Shown: positions 26,761 to 36,586, counted from the first letter of the stretch. The stretch is 64,000 nucleotides of DNA from JBKBII01 sp046299415 (GCA_046299415.1 JBKBII010000001.1:1-64000), one strand, 5' to 3'. Notes: generated by a model not told the origin, from the letters alone. Numbers and translations: made by a program.

Positions 26761-28254
26761 CTAGGCTGAGGTGCTCGTCGGATTACGGGTTCGTCGCCGG
26801 ACGTCGTCTTTGCGTGAAAACTCGATCGAGACCCGTAACCCGGGTCGGGGCTGTTCTGGATGGGCTGGCTCCAGGCATAGGGTGGCCCTGTGCAAGCGGG
26901 CGATGGCGGCAACCAGCGCCAGGCCGAGGCCATGGCCCTCAGTGCTGCGCGAGAGATCACCGCGAACCAACGGTTCCAGCATGCGCGAATGGTCCTCTGG
27001 CGCAATCCCCGGGCCGTCGTCGGTGACGCTGACGATGATCGCGGCGTTGGTCACGCGAAGGCTGACGGCGGTTCGACTGCCCGTCGGAGTGTGGCGAAGG
27101 GCGTTCTCCAGTAGATTCGCGAGCAGCTGGCCGAACAGTGTGGGTTCCACGAGGGTCCATGCAGGCTCGTCGAATCCATTCGCCGAGAGACTGCGCCCGG
27201 TTTCCTCGAAAGTCGGTTGGTAGAGGTCGACCAACTGAGCACTGACGGTCGCGAGGTCGGTGGGCACGAATGACAACGCCGGACTGCCGGCGTCGATGCG
27301 AACGATTTGCAGCAGTGCGTCGAACACCCGCAGGGCGCTGTCGATTTCGTTGTCGGCGAGTTCGAGTGCGGTGGTGCGTGTCGCGGTCGTGGTGCTGATG
27401 AAGGCGTCGTCGAGGTGCGCGCGTATGCGTTGAAGTGGCGTGCGCAGATCGTGAGCGATGTTGGCGGTTACGCGCTGCATGCCAGCGACGAGCCGGGCTT
27501 GCGCGGCGGCCATGTCATCCACGGCGCGGGCCAGCCGCCCCAGATCGTCGTGCTGCATGCGGTCCCAGCTGCGAGCTTCGAAGTCGCCCTGTGCGAGTTT
27601 GGCGAGTACCGCTTCGATGCTGCGGACGCGGCGCATCGTGCCGAGCGCGATGACCGTGCCCAGAATTCCAGTGGCGGCCAATGTCGGCACAATGGTGAGT
27701 AACAAGACGGCAAGAAAGATCTCCTCGACATCGCGCAGAGGATCGCGGGATTCACCGATGAGAAGACGTCCATCCGGTTCGATGAACAGTTTGGTGATGT
27801 AGCCGTCGTCTTCCAGATCGCCGAAGCCGGCACGACGTTCGAGACTATGTGTCGGTCGGTCGGGATCGTTGACCCGGGCATTGCCGGCTTGGCGCCCGTC
27901 GTTGCCGAGCCAGACGACGACGCGGTCATCGGCGGCCAATCGCAGCGCCTGGCGGGTGACTTCGGCCTGCCAGATGGCGGTCTGTGGCGTGGCTGGTGTC
28001 TGGGCGGCGCGCTCAACCACTGCCACGCGCAGATCGTCGGCGTGACGATCCAGGCTTTTTTCGACGCGTTGTTCGAATTCGGCGCGAACCTGTGCGTAGG
28101 TGATTCCCAATCCAGCCATCAGGACGAGACAAAAAACGGCGAACAGCGACATCGCCAGACGCAGGGCGGTGGCGTGACGCAGGGTCGCGATCTGTTGTGT
28201 GATCCGCTGGCCGGTCGCCCGCAGTCGCGTTGGCCAGTGCGATTCAACCGTCAT
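26761..28254 (-). CDS. Sensor histidine kinase
   Basis: A 497-residue inner-membrane kinase pairing with the regulator at 28487-29170. Transmembrane helices lie near 34-55 and 178-200, followed by HAMP and the phospho-acceptor box NIAHDLRTPLQR. The ATPase motifs are N-box LLANLLENALRHTP, G1 DDGPGIAP and G2 GHGLGLALVAAI. A TGA lies four codons ahead of the ATG in this frame, so the start is fixed. The ATG overlaps the stop of a 79-codon frame (ATGA), implying coupling. The gene ends with TAG. The stimulus is unknown. Confidence 0.9.
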   Translation of the reverse strand: MTVESHWPTRLRATGQRITQQIATLRHATALRLAMSLFAVFCLVLMAGLGITYAQVRAEFEQRVEKSLDRHADDLRVAVVERAAQTPATPQTAIWQAEVTRQALRLAADDRVVVWLGNDGRQAGNARVNDPDRPTHSLERRAGFGDLEDDGYITKLFIEPDGRLLIGESRDPLRDVEEIFLAVLLLTIVPTLAATGILGTVIALGTMRRVRSIEAVLAKLAQGDFEARSWDRMQHDDLGRLARAVDDMAAAQARLVAGMQRVTANIAHDLRTPLQRIRAHLDDAFISTTTATRTTALELADNEIDSALRVFDALLQIVRIDAGSPALSFVPTDLATVSAQLVDLYQPTFEETGRSLSANGFDEPAWTLVEPTLFGQLLANLLENALRHTPTGSRTAVSLRVTNAAIIVSVTDDGPGIAPEDHSRMLEPLVRGDLSRSTEGHGLGLALVAAIARLHRATLCLEPAHPEQPRPGLRVSIEFSRKDDVRRRTRNPTSTSA

Positions 28255-28490
28255 GTGTTGATTTCATCGTGGGTTGCAAGCCAAAGACCAGATCCGAACC
28301 TCGGGACAATCCGACCGCGCTGCGGGTGGGCGGTGACACAAGGCGCGGTGACGGCGATACGACGAGTCGCGTGCCGCGGTTGATGGCGCCGTGATGTCTT
28401 TTGCGACGAAGCGGCACGGATCCTGCGGGCTGCGGCGGTGTTGGGTCCGCCGGCATATGAATGACGAACGGCACCGATGACTGCGGTCAT
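28251..28490 (-). CDS. Possible small coupled gene between regulator and kinase
   Basis: A 79-codon frame whose ATG overlaps the regulator stop (ATGA, 28490-28487) and whose TGA overlaps the kinase start (ATGA, 28254-28251). That arrangement would couple all three genes. The peptide is Arg/Thr/Ala-rich with no membrane helix or known domain, and its composition resembles non-coding frame. Its real role may be only to carry ribosomes to the kinase start. Confidence 0.35.
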   Translation of the reverse strand: MTAVIGAVRHSYAGGPNTAAARRIRAASSQKTSRRHQPRHATRRIAVTAPCVTAHPQRGRIVPRFGSGLWLATHDEINT

Positions 28491-29170
28491 GCCGGATCAC
28501 GGATGCGATAACCGGCGCCGCGCACGGTTTCGATCAGTGCTGTATCGAACGGCTTGTCGACTTTGGCGCGCAGTCGGCTGATGTGCGTTTCGACGACATT
28601 GGTCTGGGGGTCGAAGTGGAGTCCCCAGACGGCCTCGAGCAGCATGGTGCGGGTTTGTATACGCCCTTTGTGGCGCATCAAGTGCTCGAGCAGAGTGAAC
28701 TCTCGTGGGAGCAGATTCAGTGTCTCGCCGCTGCGGCTGGCGTGTCGGCGCAGCAGATCCAGACTCAGATCGCCGCATTCGAGACGCGCTGATGGGTCTG
28801 TTTGGCCTCCGCTGTAACGCCGGCCGAGCGCCATGACGCGCGCCGATAGTTCACGGTACGCGAAGGGCTTGGGGAGGTAATCGTCGCCACCGGCGTGAAA
28901 ACCTTCGATCCGTTCGTTCAAACCGCCCAACGCCGTGAGGAATAGGGCGGGCGTGTGTACGCCCGCCGCCCGCAGTGCCCTGAGAGCAGTGATTCCATCG
29001 AGTCCCGGCAGCATGCGATCGATGATGAGGACGTCGTAGGCTTCTTGAGTGGCACGTGCCAAGCCTTCGGCGCCATTGCTGAGATGGTCGACGGTATGGC
29101 GTTCCTCGCGCAAACCCCGCACGACGTAGTCGGCGGTCTTGGCGTCGTCTTCGATCAACAGGATGCGCAT
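28487..29170 (-). CDS. OmpR-family response regulator
   Basis: A 227-residue regulator starting at MRILLIEDD; earlier in-frame codons add only a short Pro-rich leader. The receiver has D9/D10, Asp52 in LIIDRMLPG, Thr in LFLTALG and Lys in LPKPFAYREL. The winged helix shows FTLLEHLM, TNVVETHISRLRAKVD and TVRGAGYRI, closest in style to the heavy-metal/QseB groups. It is divergent from a PepSY gene 250 bp away, which is a probable target. An ATGA overlap leads into the small frame downstream. Confidence 0.92.
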   Translation of the reverse strand: MRILLIEDDAKTADYVVRGLREERHTVDHLSNGAEGLARATQEAYDVLIIDRMLPGLDGITALRALRAAGVHTPALFLTALGGLNERIEGFHAGGDDYLPKPFAYRELSARVMALGRRYSGGQTDPSARLECGDLSLDLLRRHASRSGETLNLLPREFTLLEHLMRHKGRIQTRTMLLEAVWGLHFDPQTNVVETHISRLRAKVDKPFDTALIETVRGAGYRIRDPA

Positions 29171-29420
29171 CGGGGTTTCAAAAGGCGGAGGCAAGTGAGC
29201 GTCGCGTCATCGTCATTGTGACGGGCGCCAGCGACCTTGGCTCGATGCACACGATTAAATCACCGGGGCGGTGAGATTACAGCCAGGATTCGATTACAGC
29301 GTTGTATAGATCGCGACAGGGCCCTGTGTTCGAGTCTCGTCAGACTGTCTGCGTCGGCACAGCGTCGACATCACGGCAGGGGTGCCCTGCGGTGGGCGAT
29401 CATTCAAGGGGAGACGAATC
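29171..29420. other. Divergent promoter region
   Basis: 250 bp between the regulator and the forward PepSY gene. It should contain both promoters. No clear direct repeats of OmpR type could be assigned. An AGGGGAG ribosome site for the PepSY gene is at the right edge. Confidence 0.45.
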
Positions 29421-30035
29421 ATGACGACTCAGAATCTAGCAAGGGCCACCACGTCGCTGAATCGACGTCAACGTTTTCGGGCGCTGCCCGTGATGGTCGC
29501 GATGGCCATGGCGGTCGGCGCGGTGGGGGTCGCCAGTGCCCCGGTGTTGGCCCAGACGATGACCGATGTGCCGTCGTCGGAGCAGCGTAACGCGCCGATG
29601 ACGGTCTTGCAGGCGATCGAACAGGCGCGTTCGGAGGGCGTCGAAGGTGTGTTGATCGAGGTTGAGACCAAGGATCGACGAGGGGCGGTGGTGCATGAGC
29701 TCGAGTTCTTTGACGGACGCTACGAGACCGAGTTACGCATTGATGCGCAGTCGGGTCGGGTGCTCAAGAAGGCGGTCGATGCCCAGGATGATTCGCCATC
29801 TCGCGCGGATCGGGCGGCACGCAAGCTGAGCTTGTATGAGACGGCGACGGTGACCATCGAAGACGCGATCCGGGCTGCGCTCGACGAGGGACTGAAGATT
29901 GAAGGGGTCGAGCTTGAGGAAGACGATGGTCGTCTGACCATCGAGATGGATCTGCGCCGCGCGGATCGGGCCGAGATCAAGCGCAAGATCGATGCCGTGA
30001 CGGGGGAGGTCCTATCAGAAAAGATCGATGACTGA
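29421..30035 (+). CDS. Exported protein with two PepSY repeats
   Basis: A 204-residue periplasmic protein with a strong AAGGGGAG ribosome site. The signal peptide runs to about residue 44 (ending VLAQTM). Two PepSY units follow: about 60-118 (VLQAIEQARSEG...LRIDAQSGRVLKK) and 140-203 (TIEDAIRAALDEG...IDAVTGEVLSE). It is divergent from the two-component genes. PepSY proteins next to such systems often feed back on the kinase; this is inferred. Confidence 0.85.
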   Translation: MTTQNLARATTSLNRRQRFRALPVMVAMAMAVGAVGVASAPVLAQTMTDVPSSEQRNAPMTVLQAIEQARSEGVEGVLIEVETKDRRGAVVHELEFFDGRYETELRIDAQSGRVLKKAVDAQDDSPSRADRAARKLSLYETATVTIEDAIRAALDEGLKIEGVELEEDDGRLTIEMDLRRADRAEIKRKIDAVTGEVLSEKIDD

Positions 30036-30141
30036 CAGCACGATCCGATGTGGGAAATTGGGCTCGGGGGCGCTGCTGATCTTCGGATCGGTGCCGCTCC
30101 GCGGCGCCTCAGCCGATCGTCGATTCTACGGAGGGCCAAGC

Positions 30142-30447
30142 GTGAAAAACGCAGGATTTAGAGATGCAGGGCTCGGTATGGCAGCGCGCTCGCGGTTGTT
30201 TTTGAGACGGGTCGCGACGATTGCCTTGCTGATCGGAGGCGGTGTCATCGCTTTGCTGATGTTCGCTTTTTCGCTGGTGGTGGGATTGATGCTGTTGATC
30301 GGCCTGATGTTGGGTCGCGTGTTCATGTCGACAACGCCATATCGTGACCCCGCGGATCACGCGTCGGGACATGGCCGGGATGAGGGCAGGCCATCGGAGG
30401 GGAGGGTCATCGAAGGCTCATGGGTCGAGCGATCGACGAAGGACTGA
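30142..30447 (+). CDS. Small membrane protein of unknown function
   Basis: A 101-residue protein from GTG 30142, chosen because GGAGGG ends six bases ahead. The frame is open back to 30028, overlapping the PepSY stop, but that leader lacks a ribosome site. One long or two closely spaced hydrophobic helices occupy about residues 24-60 (LLIGGGVIALLMFAFSLVVG), flanked by basic residues. A charged tail follows. It is probably co-transcribed with the PepSY gene. Confidence 0.6.
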   Translation: MKNAGFRDAGLGMAARSRLFLRRVATIALLIGGGVIALLMFAFSLVVGLMLLIGLMLGRVFMSTTPYRDPADHASGHGRDEGRPSEGRVIEGSWVERSTKD

Positions 30448-30767
30448 GTCTATGTGCATTGCTCTTGAGCCGATGGCCACGTCGGGTGGGTTGCGATTCG
30501 CTTTGCTGTTAAGAAAGGCACGAATGCAACCATCTGACGGCTGATGGTGTCTGGTCACCGTAGGGTTCAGCCGTGAGTTCTACGGATGAGCCATGGGTTT
30601 TGGAGTTCAGGGCGACGTGGCGGGTGCGAGCGCGCCTGGAACGCGGGCAGTGGGTATCGCTTCGGAGTGCAGAGTCCGGAAGAGCGGTGGGCGGCGTGCC
30701 ACGCGGCGCGCACCAAAGGCTATGGGTCGAGGCCGTCTGGCTGAACGTTTGCAGCGAGGAAGTCACA
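30448..30767. other. Intergenic region before msrP
   Basis: 320 bp. The msrP frame is open upstream but reads as Arg-rich leader without a Tat signal, so it is not taken as coding. A GCGAGGAAGTCACA ribosome site lies at the right edge. No promoter was assigned. Confidence 0.4.
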
Positions 30768-31817
30768 ATGAAATTTCGACGAGGCTCGATCAAGACGCCA
30801 TTCCCGCGTGAGCAGGAGGTAACGCCGGAGGCGGATTATTGCAACTACCGGGCGGGACAGCGTGCCGCGCGGCGGCGGTTGCTGAAAGCGGGTATTGGTC
30901 TCGGCGCTGGCGTAAGCACTGGCATGGTTGGGGCGCTGGGTCTTGTGAGCTCGGGTCAGGCTCAGGCATTTCTGGGTTTCGGGCGTGGTTCATCGGACAG
31001 CGACGGCGAATCTCAGTTGCTGACTCGTCCACTCGCGGGAACCCAATGGCCGGGTTCTACAGATGAGCCATTGACGCCGTTCTCCGAGGTGACGGGCTAC
31101 AACAATTTTTATGAGCTGGGCACGGGCAAGCAGGATCCAAAGCGCAACGCTGAGTGGCTGGTGACCGAGCCGTGGACGATCAGGGTCGACGGTCTGTGCG
31201 CCAACCCCGGCACCTATGATGTCGAGCGATTGACCACGCCTCATTCGATCGAGGAGCGGATTTATCGATTGCGGTGCGTCGAGGGCTGGTCGATGGTGAT
31301 CCCGTGGCTGGGTTTTGAGCTCAGACGGGTGATCGATGCAGCCGAGCCGCTGGGATCCGCGCGTTACGTGGCGTTTGAGACCGTGATGGATCCCGAACGT
31401 TTGCAGGGCCAGCGACGACCGGTACTCGATTGGCCCTACGTCGAGGGCTTGCGCCTCGACGAGGCGATGCATCCGCTGACGTTGCTCGCGGTGGGTTTGT
31501 ATGGGCAAGTGTTGCCCAACCAGAACGGTGCGCCGCTGCGGTTGGTCGTGCCGTGGAAGTACGGCTTTAAAAGTATCAAATCGATTGTGCGCATTTCTTT
31601 TGTCGAGGATGAGCCACCGACTGCCTGGAATCGCCAGCAACCGAGCGAGTACGGCTTTTACTCCAATGTGAATCCCGATGTTGACCATCCGCGTTGGTCG
31701 CAGCGTACCGAGCGACGGATCGGTGAGCTCAGACGGCGGCCGACCGAGATGTTCAACGGCTATGCTGAGGACGTCAGTGGTTTATACGCGGGGATGGATT
31801 TACGGCGGTTTTTTTAG
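30768..31817 (+). CDS. msrP: Protein-methionine-sulfoxide reductase catalytic subunit MsrP
   Basis: A 349-residue periplasmic molybdopterin enzyme that repairs methionine sulfoxide in envelope proteins. GAGGAAG precedes the ATG. The Tat signal contains [10 protein letters not shown]. The molybdenum-binding Cys lies in [15 protein letters not shown], as in E. coli YedY, and the conserved [12 protein letters not shown] is present. The C-terminus [10 protein letters not shown] ends in TAG at the expected place. MsrP works with the haem membrane protein MsrQ, encoded about 500 bp downstream. Copper and oxidative stress can induce msrPQ in other bacteria, which would fit this neighbourhood. Confidence 0.95.
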   Translation: MKFRRGSIKTPFPREQEVTPEADYCNYRAGQRAARRRLLKAGIGLGAGVSTGMVGALGLVSSGQAQAFLGFGRGSSDSDGESQLLTRPLAGTQWPGSTDEPLTPFSEVTGYNNFYELGTGKQDPKRNAEWLVTEPWTIRVDGLCANPGTYDVERLTTPHSIEERIYRLRCVEGWSMVIPWLGFELRRVIDAAEPLGSARYVAFETVMDPERLQGQRRPVLDWPYVEGLRLDEAMHPLTLLAVGLYGQVLPNQNGAPLRLVVPWKYGFKSIKSIVRISFVEDEPPTAWNRQQPSEYGFYSNVNPDVDHPRWSQRTERRIGELRRRPTEMFNGYAEDVSGLYAGMDLRRFF

Positions 31818-32314
31818 GGCGCCACCGAATCAATCGCTACGCGGACGTTTCTCGGCATCGTACGGGGGCTGCGTCTTCGCGTGACGGTCCGTTTGTCGCT
31901 CGGCCGCCGCGTTTCGCGGCGATGCTGCGCGCCCGGGCGTCTTGCGCGAGCACTCGCGGTGCGCTTCGATTCGTCCGCTTCGGTGTGTCTTTGCAGTCGA
32001 TATTTTGAATATCGAGGCGTTCGATACCGAGAGAGAATCAACACGCGGCCTCTGATGCGTGGACGTTCCCGTGGTTTGAATCGTGAGCGGATTGACGCGA
32101 CGTCGAAGGGTCCGCTGCGATGACGGTCGTCGTCGAGGCTCGAACGCGATGCAGTCATGGCAATGCGTTTACATCGCGTACTGCGATCGGCGTTGATTGA
32201 TCTTTCATTTTGAGGTCGGTGTCGCTGACGGAATGGCTCGAGACTGGCTCACGAGATAGGTGGTGGCAGGGTTCATGTCATCTGTGGCCCACGTCATCTA
32301 ATGCGGAGGACGTG
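31818..32314. other. Intergenic region between msrP and msrQ
   Basis: About 500 bp, unusual because msrP and msrQ are normally adjacent or overlapping. Short open frames are Arg-rich and unsupported. A GCGGAGGA ribosome site marks the msrQ start. No other feature was identified. Confidence 0.45.
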
Positions 32315-33004
32315 ATGGCGATTGCAAGCAAGACGTCGGTGGTCGCGACCCAGGCACCACGTGAGGCTCGTCGCGGTCGTGTCTTTTCGGGCCGCCGCGC
32401 GCTGTGGTGGATCGCGGCGGTCGCCTCGGTCCTGCCGGGCGCGTGGCTATTGGCGCTGACGCTGGGCGCCTTTGGCGGGCTGGGTGCAAATCCGGTGGAG
32501 CGTCTGCTACACGAGTCGGGACAGATCGCGATGATCGCGTTGCTCATCGCGCTGACGGTGACCCCCCTGCGGCGCTTGACGGGCTGGAATGGTGTCATTC
32601 GGCTACGCCGGATGTTGGGGCTGTTTGCGTTTTTTTATGCAAGTGTCCACGTGATGATTTGGCTTGGGATCGATCTTTGGTGGGATTTTTCACTGATTCT
32701 GGATGATTTACTCAAGCGCCCCTATATCGGAGCGGGCGCTGTCGCTTGGCTCGTTCTGCTGGCGCTGGCGGGGACGTCGTTCAACGCGGCGATGCGTCGA
32801 TTGGGCAAGAACTGGGTGCGATTGCATCGTCTGGTTTACGTCGCGGCGGTACTGGCGCTGATCCATTTGATTTGGCTGACGCGTGCCGACTATCGTGAGG
32901 CTTGGATTTTCGGCGGTGTGCTCGCAGTGTTGCTCGGAGCGCGAGTCTTCGATGCGATGAATCGCCGTCTCCGTCGCGGCGCACCCGCTCGGACAGCGCA
33001 CTAA
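32315..33004 (+). CDS. msrQ: Haem-binding membrane subunit MsrQ
   Basis: A 229-residue inner-membrane protein with about six helices that passes electrons from the quinone pool to MsrP. GGAGGA lies 5-10 bases ahead of ATG 32315. Conserved features are LLHESGQIAMIAL, GWNGVIRLRRMLGLFAFFYASVHV (haem His region, quoted in parts: RRMLGLFAFFY and SVHV), and WVRLHRLVYVAAVLALIHL with paired His. The N-terminal tail of about 30 residues is longer than usual. Confidence 0.92.
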   Translation: MAIASKTSVVATQAPREARRGRVFSGRRALWWIAAVASVLPGAWLLALTLGAFGGLGANPVERLLHESGQIAMIALLIALTVTPLRRLTGWNGVIRLRRMLGLFAFFYASVHVMIWLGIDLWWDFSLILDDLLKRPYIGAGAVAWLVLLALAGTSFNAAMRRLGKNWVRLHRLVYVAAVLALIHLIWLTRADYREAWIFGGVLAVLLGARVFDAMNRRLRRGAPARTAH

Positions 33005-33589
33005 GGACGACGGGATGCGACTCAAACAACGTCTTGGCGGTGCCTCGAGCACGCATGGGCGGTGTTCGTCGATTGCGGCTCGATCGCGACCGTATGCTGT
33101 GGCGCCGCGTTGTGTGTCGCTGTGCCGGGTCTTACATGGGTCGGGCGGTGGCGAGTCGTAACGGCAGCGATCGCTGCGTGTAGGGGAGACGCGCCGGTTG
33201 GCCTCGCGTGTCGCCGAAAAACACGAGTTTTCCATGCCGTTTTCCTGAGTCGGCTTTTTCGGTCGGTTTCCCTTGCCGTGCAGTCTTCTTATTGGTGTCG
33301 TCGACACGGAACAAATCCTGACTAATTCAGTCAACTATTGTGAGAGCAGTGAGCAGCCCTGTCCAGGATCGCTGCTGGCGCGACGATGTCGGCCTCGACA
33401 CCACCGGATCGGTCGATCCGTGCCGACGGCGTTCGTTGGTTGGATTCGAAAGTCGAGCGCGCAAGCGATGGCGAGCAGCAACCTCTCGCCGCTGTCGTCT
33501 GTGCGCGGCGGCCATTTCCATGCCGCTCAGGTCGCGGGCCATGCCGATGCTCTGAGAGTTCTTTTGAGATCAGATATTCAGGAGGTCCA
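33005..33589. other. Intergenic region; no gene seen
   Basis: About 585 bp. The frame of the next gene stays open to 33386 but the extra residues are unlike its family. A strong AGGAGG site lies just before 33590. No terminator or promoter could be assigned with confidence. Confidence 0.4.
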
Positions 33590-35017
33590 ATGATTTTTGA
33601 ACGGTTTGTCGATCCAGGTTTGGCGCAACACAGCTTCGTGGTGGGTTGTGAAGGCACGCGCGAAATCATGGTGGTCGATCCACGGCGTGATATTGACGTG
33701 TATCTCGGTTTTGCTCGCGAAAAGGGCTATCGGATCGCGCATGTGATGGACACACACATTCATGCCGATTTTGCCTCTGGCGCGAAGGAACTGGCAGAGG
33801 TCTCGGGAGCCAAGCTGCATCTTTCCGGATATGATGACGGCGAGGTTTTTGAGGTGGCTTACCCTCATAATGAATTGCGTGAGGGTGATGCCATCACGGT
33901 GGGTGGAGTGCGCATCGAGGTGTTGCACACGCCCGGACACACGCCGGAACACTTGTCGTTTTTGTTGTTCGAGGAGGCGCGTTCGAAGGATTTGCCCATC
34001 GCGATGTTGACTGGTGACTTTCTCTTCGTCGGATCGCTGGGGCGGCCTGATTTATTGGGCGACGACGCGAAGGAGGCTCTTGCACGACAGATGTTTGCCA
34101 GTGTGCGGGACAAGCTTTCGGGTCTTCCGGATGGCCTCGAGGTGCATCCGGGCCATGGCGCTGGTTCGGCCTGCGGTAAGGGTATGAGCGGACGACCGGT
34201 GTCGACGCTGGGGTATGAGCGGGCGACTAATTCTTTCCTCAATCCGGAGTTGTCCGAGGACGACTTCATCAAGCAATTGCTCGAGGGGCAGCCGGACATC
34301 CCCGATTTTTATCCGCGCAACAAGCGGATCAACAGCGAGGGGCCGCGGGCTGTGCTCGACCTCCCTGGAGCCAATGTACCCCTGGCGCCGGGTGACGTCG
34401 CCAAGCGAGCTGCGGCTGGTGAGGTTGTCGTGATCGACCTGCGCGATCCGCTGGCTTTTGGTGGTGGACATTTGCCGAAGGCACTCGGTATTGGTTTGGG
34501 TCCCTTGTTCGCGACTTGGGCCGGGTGGGTCGCACCGAAAGACAAACCACTGGTGTTGATTGATGCCGACGGCGATCGATCGCGCATTGAACAGGCTGTG
34601 CGTTATATGGTGCGCACTGGCGTTGATCACATCGAGGGCTATGTCGAGGGTGGTATGCAGGCTTGTAGCGCAGCTGGGTTGGCGCTGGAAACCTTGCCAC
34701 AGTTGTCACCGGCAGCGGCACGAGAGGCGTTGGATGCGGGCAAGATCAATCTGGTTGACGCTCGTGCTTCAGCTGAGTTTGCGGAGGGTCATGTCGAAAC
34801 CGCGATCAATGTCCCGGTTCAGGCTGCGCGCGATCGCGTACCGGGGTTGGATTTCGATGCGCCGATCGCGGTGATGTGCGGTTCGGGTTATCGCTCGACC
34901 GTTGCAGCGAGCCTGCTCAAGGCACAGGGCTACAGACGTATCCAAAACGTCAATGGGGGTTTGATGGCGTGGAATACGGCGGGGATCTCGACGCGAGCAC
35001 CGGAGAAGAGCGCTTGA
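33590..35017 (+). CDS. Metallo-beta-lactamase / double rhodanese fusion (persulfide or sulfur-handling enzyme)
   Basis: A 475-residue cytoplasmic protein with ribosome site AGGAGG. Residues 1-235 are an MBL fold with metal motifs THIHADFASG, HTPGH, TGDFLF and HPGHG, close to persulfide dioxygenase/glyoxalase II types. Two rhodanese domains follow. The first (about 265-355) lacks an active-site Cys (LIDADGDR at the loop). The second (about 375-470) has the catalytic loop MCGSGYRSTVAA. Family members oxidise or transfer persulfide sulfur; the exact substrate is not shown here. Confidence 0.88.
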   Translation: MIFERFVDPGLAQHSFVVGCEGTREIMVVDPRRDIDVYLGFAREKGYRIAHVMDTHIHADFASGAKELAEVSGAKLHLSGYDDGEVFEVAYPHNELREGDAITVGGVRIEVLHTPGHTPEHLSFLLFEEARSKDLPIAMLTGDFLFVGSLGRPDLLGDDAKEALARQMFASVRDKLSGLPDGLEVHPGHGAGSACGKGMSGRPVSTLGYERATNSFLNPELSEDDFIKQLLEGQPDIPDFYPRNKRINSEGPRAVLDLPGANVPLAPGDVAKRAAAGEVVVIDLRDPLAFGGGHLPKALGIGLGPLFATWAGWVAPKDKPLVLIDADGDRSRIEQAVRYMVRTGVDHIEGYVEGGMQACSAAGLALETLPQLSPAAAREALDAGKINLVDARASAEFAEGHVETAINVPVQAARDRVPGLDFDAPIAVMCGSGYRSTVAASLLKAQGYRRIQNVNGGLMAWNTAGISTRAPEKSA

Positions 35018-35806
35018 TCAAGAATCCTTCGAATCAGCGGACCTGAGGACGGACGTCGGCGGATCTCAAGACGGACGTCGACTGTGATAACGCGGTTGCG
35101 ATGCTCCGCGTCATCGTTTTTCGTTGGGCAATCTGGATTCGGTTGGTCGAGACTTCGTGACGTGGTTTCGGTTGGCCGTTTGATTGTGTAGGGGGTTGTC
35201 CGAGACATTGAGACTGGACGCATGTCGTCCAGGTGATCGAAGCCAATGATTTTTGGTCGATTCCATCCTCCAACAACGCCGCGTCATCGGGCACACGCGT
35301 CACGTTCTTCTGGCTCTAGTAACGGTCAAGAGAGTGCGGAGACTCACGACGTCCGAAGGTTTCAGCGGGACGACCGAGGCAGCAAGTTCGCGGTCCGCGA
35401 CAACCTCACAGTGTGACACCGTGCAAATCAATGTCCTGTCACGCAACGGCTTGACGTATGGTGGATTAACTCGGCCTCAGACCGAGGCGCGGCTGCTCGA
35501 CGTGACCTCTTGTGTAAATCCTGGGACCCGGCTCGAACTATTAATCGGGTCTGGATCATCGGTCAGGTTTGCGCTGGGTCTCGTGCCGGCGGCTCGTGCC
35601 GAGGGGCGTTGGTGGATGCGGCTTTGTGACTTATGGCGCGAGATGGCTGAGGCGCGTCTCATGCCGTCATTCGTCCGCTGTGTGAGGGTGCTTGACTGCT
35701 GATTGTTTTCGCTGCGCGAAGGGGTGTCGCCGTAGTGCGATCGTCCAGTCATGCTTTGCAATAACAGTCGTTTGTGACTGAAAATTAATCTGTAAGGTGC
35801 CTCAGA
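35018..35806. other. Long intergenic region; no gene seen
   Basis: About 790 bp. One forward frame of about 150 codons (35253-35702) is open, but it lacks a ribosome site and its protein looks random. A degenerate 22-bp tandem pair begins near 35037. No RNA gene or terminator was recognised. Confidence 0.4.
35037..35080. repeat. Degenerate 22-bp tandem pair
   Basis: Two adjacent copies sharing the core GACGGACGTCG (CGGACCTGAGGACGGACGTC.. and CGGATCTCAAGACGGACGTC..) with about five differences. They lie just after the stop of the MBL-rhodanese gene. No function is evident. Confidence 0.6.
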
Positions 35807-36586
35807 ATGCCGCGATGGACACTTGAACTTGATCTTTTTGACCTCCCGCCGATGCCGTCACCGACCGATTCGGGTGACGAGCGTGAATTGCCGGATGCTT
35901 CTGATGCCGTTGCTTTGATGGGGCAGGCGTATGGCTGGTCACGGCTTGATGATGAGATTCCGGAGTACGGTCAGGTGTGGCTCTGGGATCGCTACTTTGC
36001 GCATTCACTGTTCGCCATGGGAGAGGGATCCATCGAGGCTCAGGCGTTGAAAGAGGCGCTCGAGCTGTGGTCAGTCAATCTGTCTGCGAAGTTGTTTCAG
36101 CCGCGCGAGCACTTGATGCGCAAGGGCCATTTGACCGTTTGTGAGGCTTTGCAATGGCGTGATGATGGCTCGGACGCGGGTCAGGCTCATGCTGGGCCGG
36201 TGCAAGGCGAGCAGGCGGGCGCCGAAAAGGCCGAGGGGAAGGCAACGGGTAGTGATCATGACGTCCCAAGCGGGGCGCCGCGCAAACGATTGAGCGTGGT
36301 GCTTGAGGTTGAGGGGAAAGCTGGGGAACTGCCGTCGATAATTGAGGTGCAAGCGCCGCGCTCAGCGCGGGAGCGGTTTTGGACCGTGATCGCGTTGGCG
36401 CAATATTTTATCGATACCAACGATCTGTTTGCGCGCGAATTGCCGATTCATGTGTTGGCCATGCGCAAGTTCCATGCCGATATCGCCGCGCCGCACACCA
36501 CGACGGCGCGCGACGATTCGCCGTTCTATGCGATTCAGAAAGCGCTCGAATATTTTCAAAAAGCAAACCGCGGTACGGTGCAGTGA
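35807..36586 (+). CDS. Uncharacterised protein
   Basis: A 259-residue soluble protein. The N-terminus is acidic with a short strand (WTLELDLFDLPPM). Aromatic-rich helices follow near 75-95 and 195-250 (RERFWTVIALAQYFIDTNDL), separated by an Ala/Gly/Glu-rich linker (about 120-165). No domain was recognised. The end overlaps the next gene as GTGA, so the two are probably co-translated; that partner is a DUF2007 zinc-ribbon protein. Codon use is similar to the neighbours. Confidence 0.65.
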   Translation: MPRWTLELDLFDLPPMPSPTDSGDERELPDASDAVALMGQAYGWSRLDDEIPEYGQVWLWDRYFAHSLFAMGEGSIEAQALKEALELWSVNLSAKLFQPREHLMRKGHLTVCEALQWRDDGSDAGQAHAGPVQGEQAGAEKAEGKATGSDHDVPSGAPRKRLSVVLEVEGKAGELPSIIEVQAPRSARERFWTVIALAQYFIDTNDLFARELPIHVLAMRKFHADIAAPHTTTARDDSPFYAIQKALEYFQKANRGTVQ

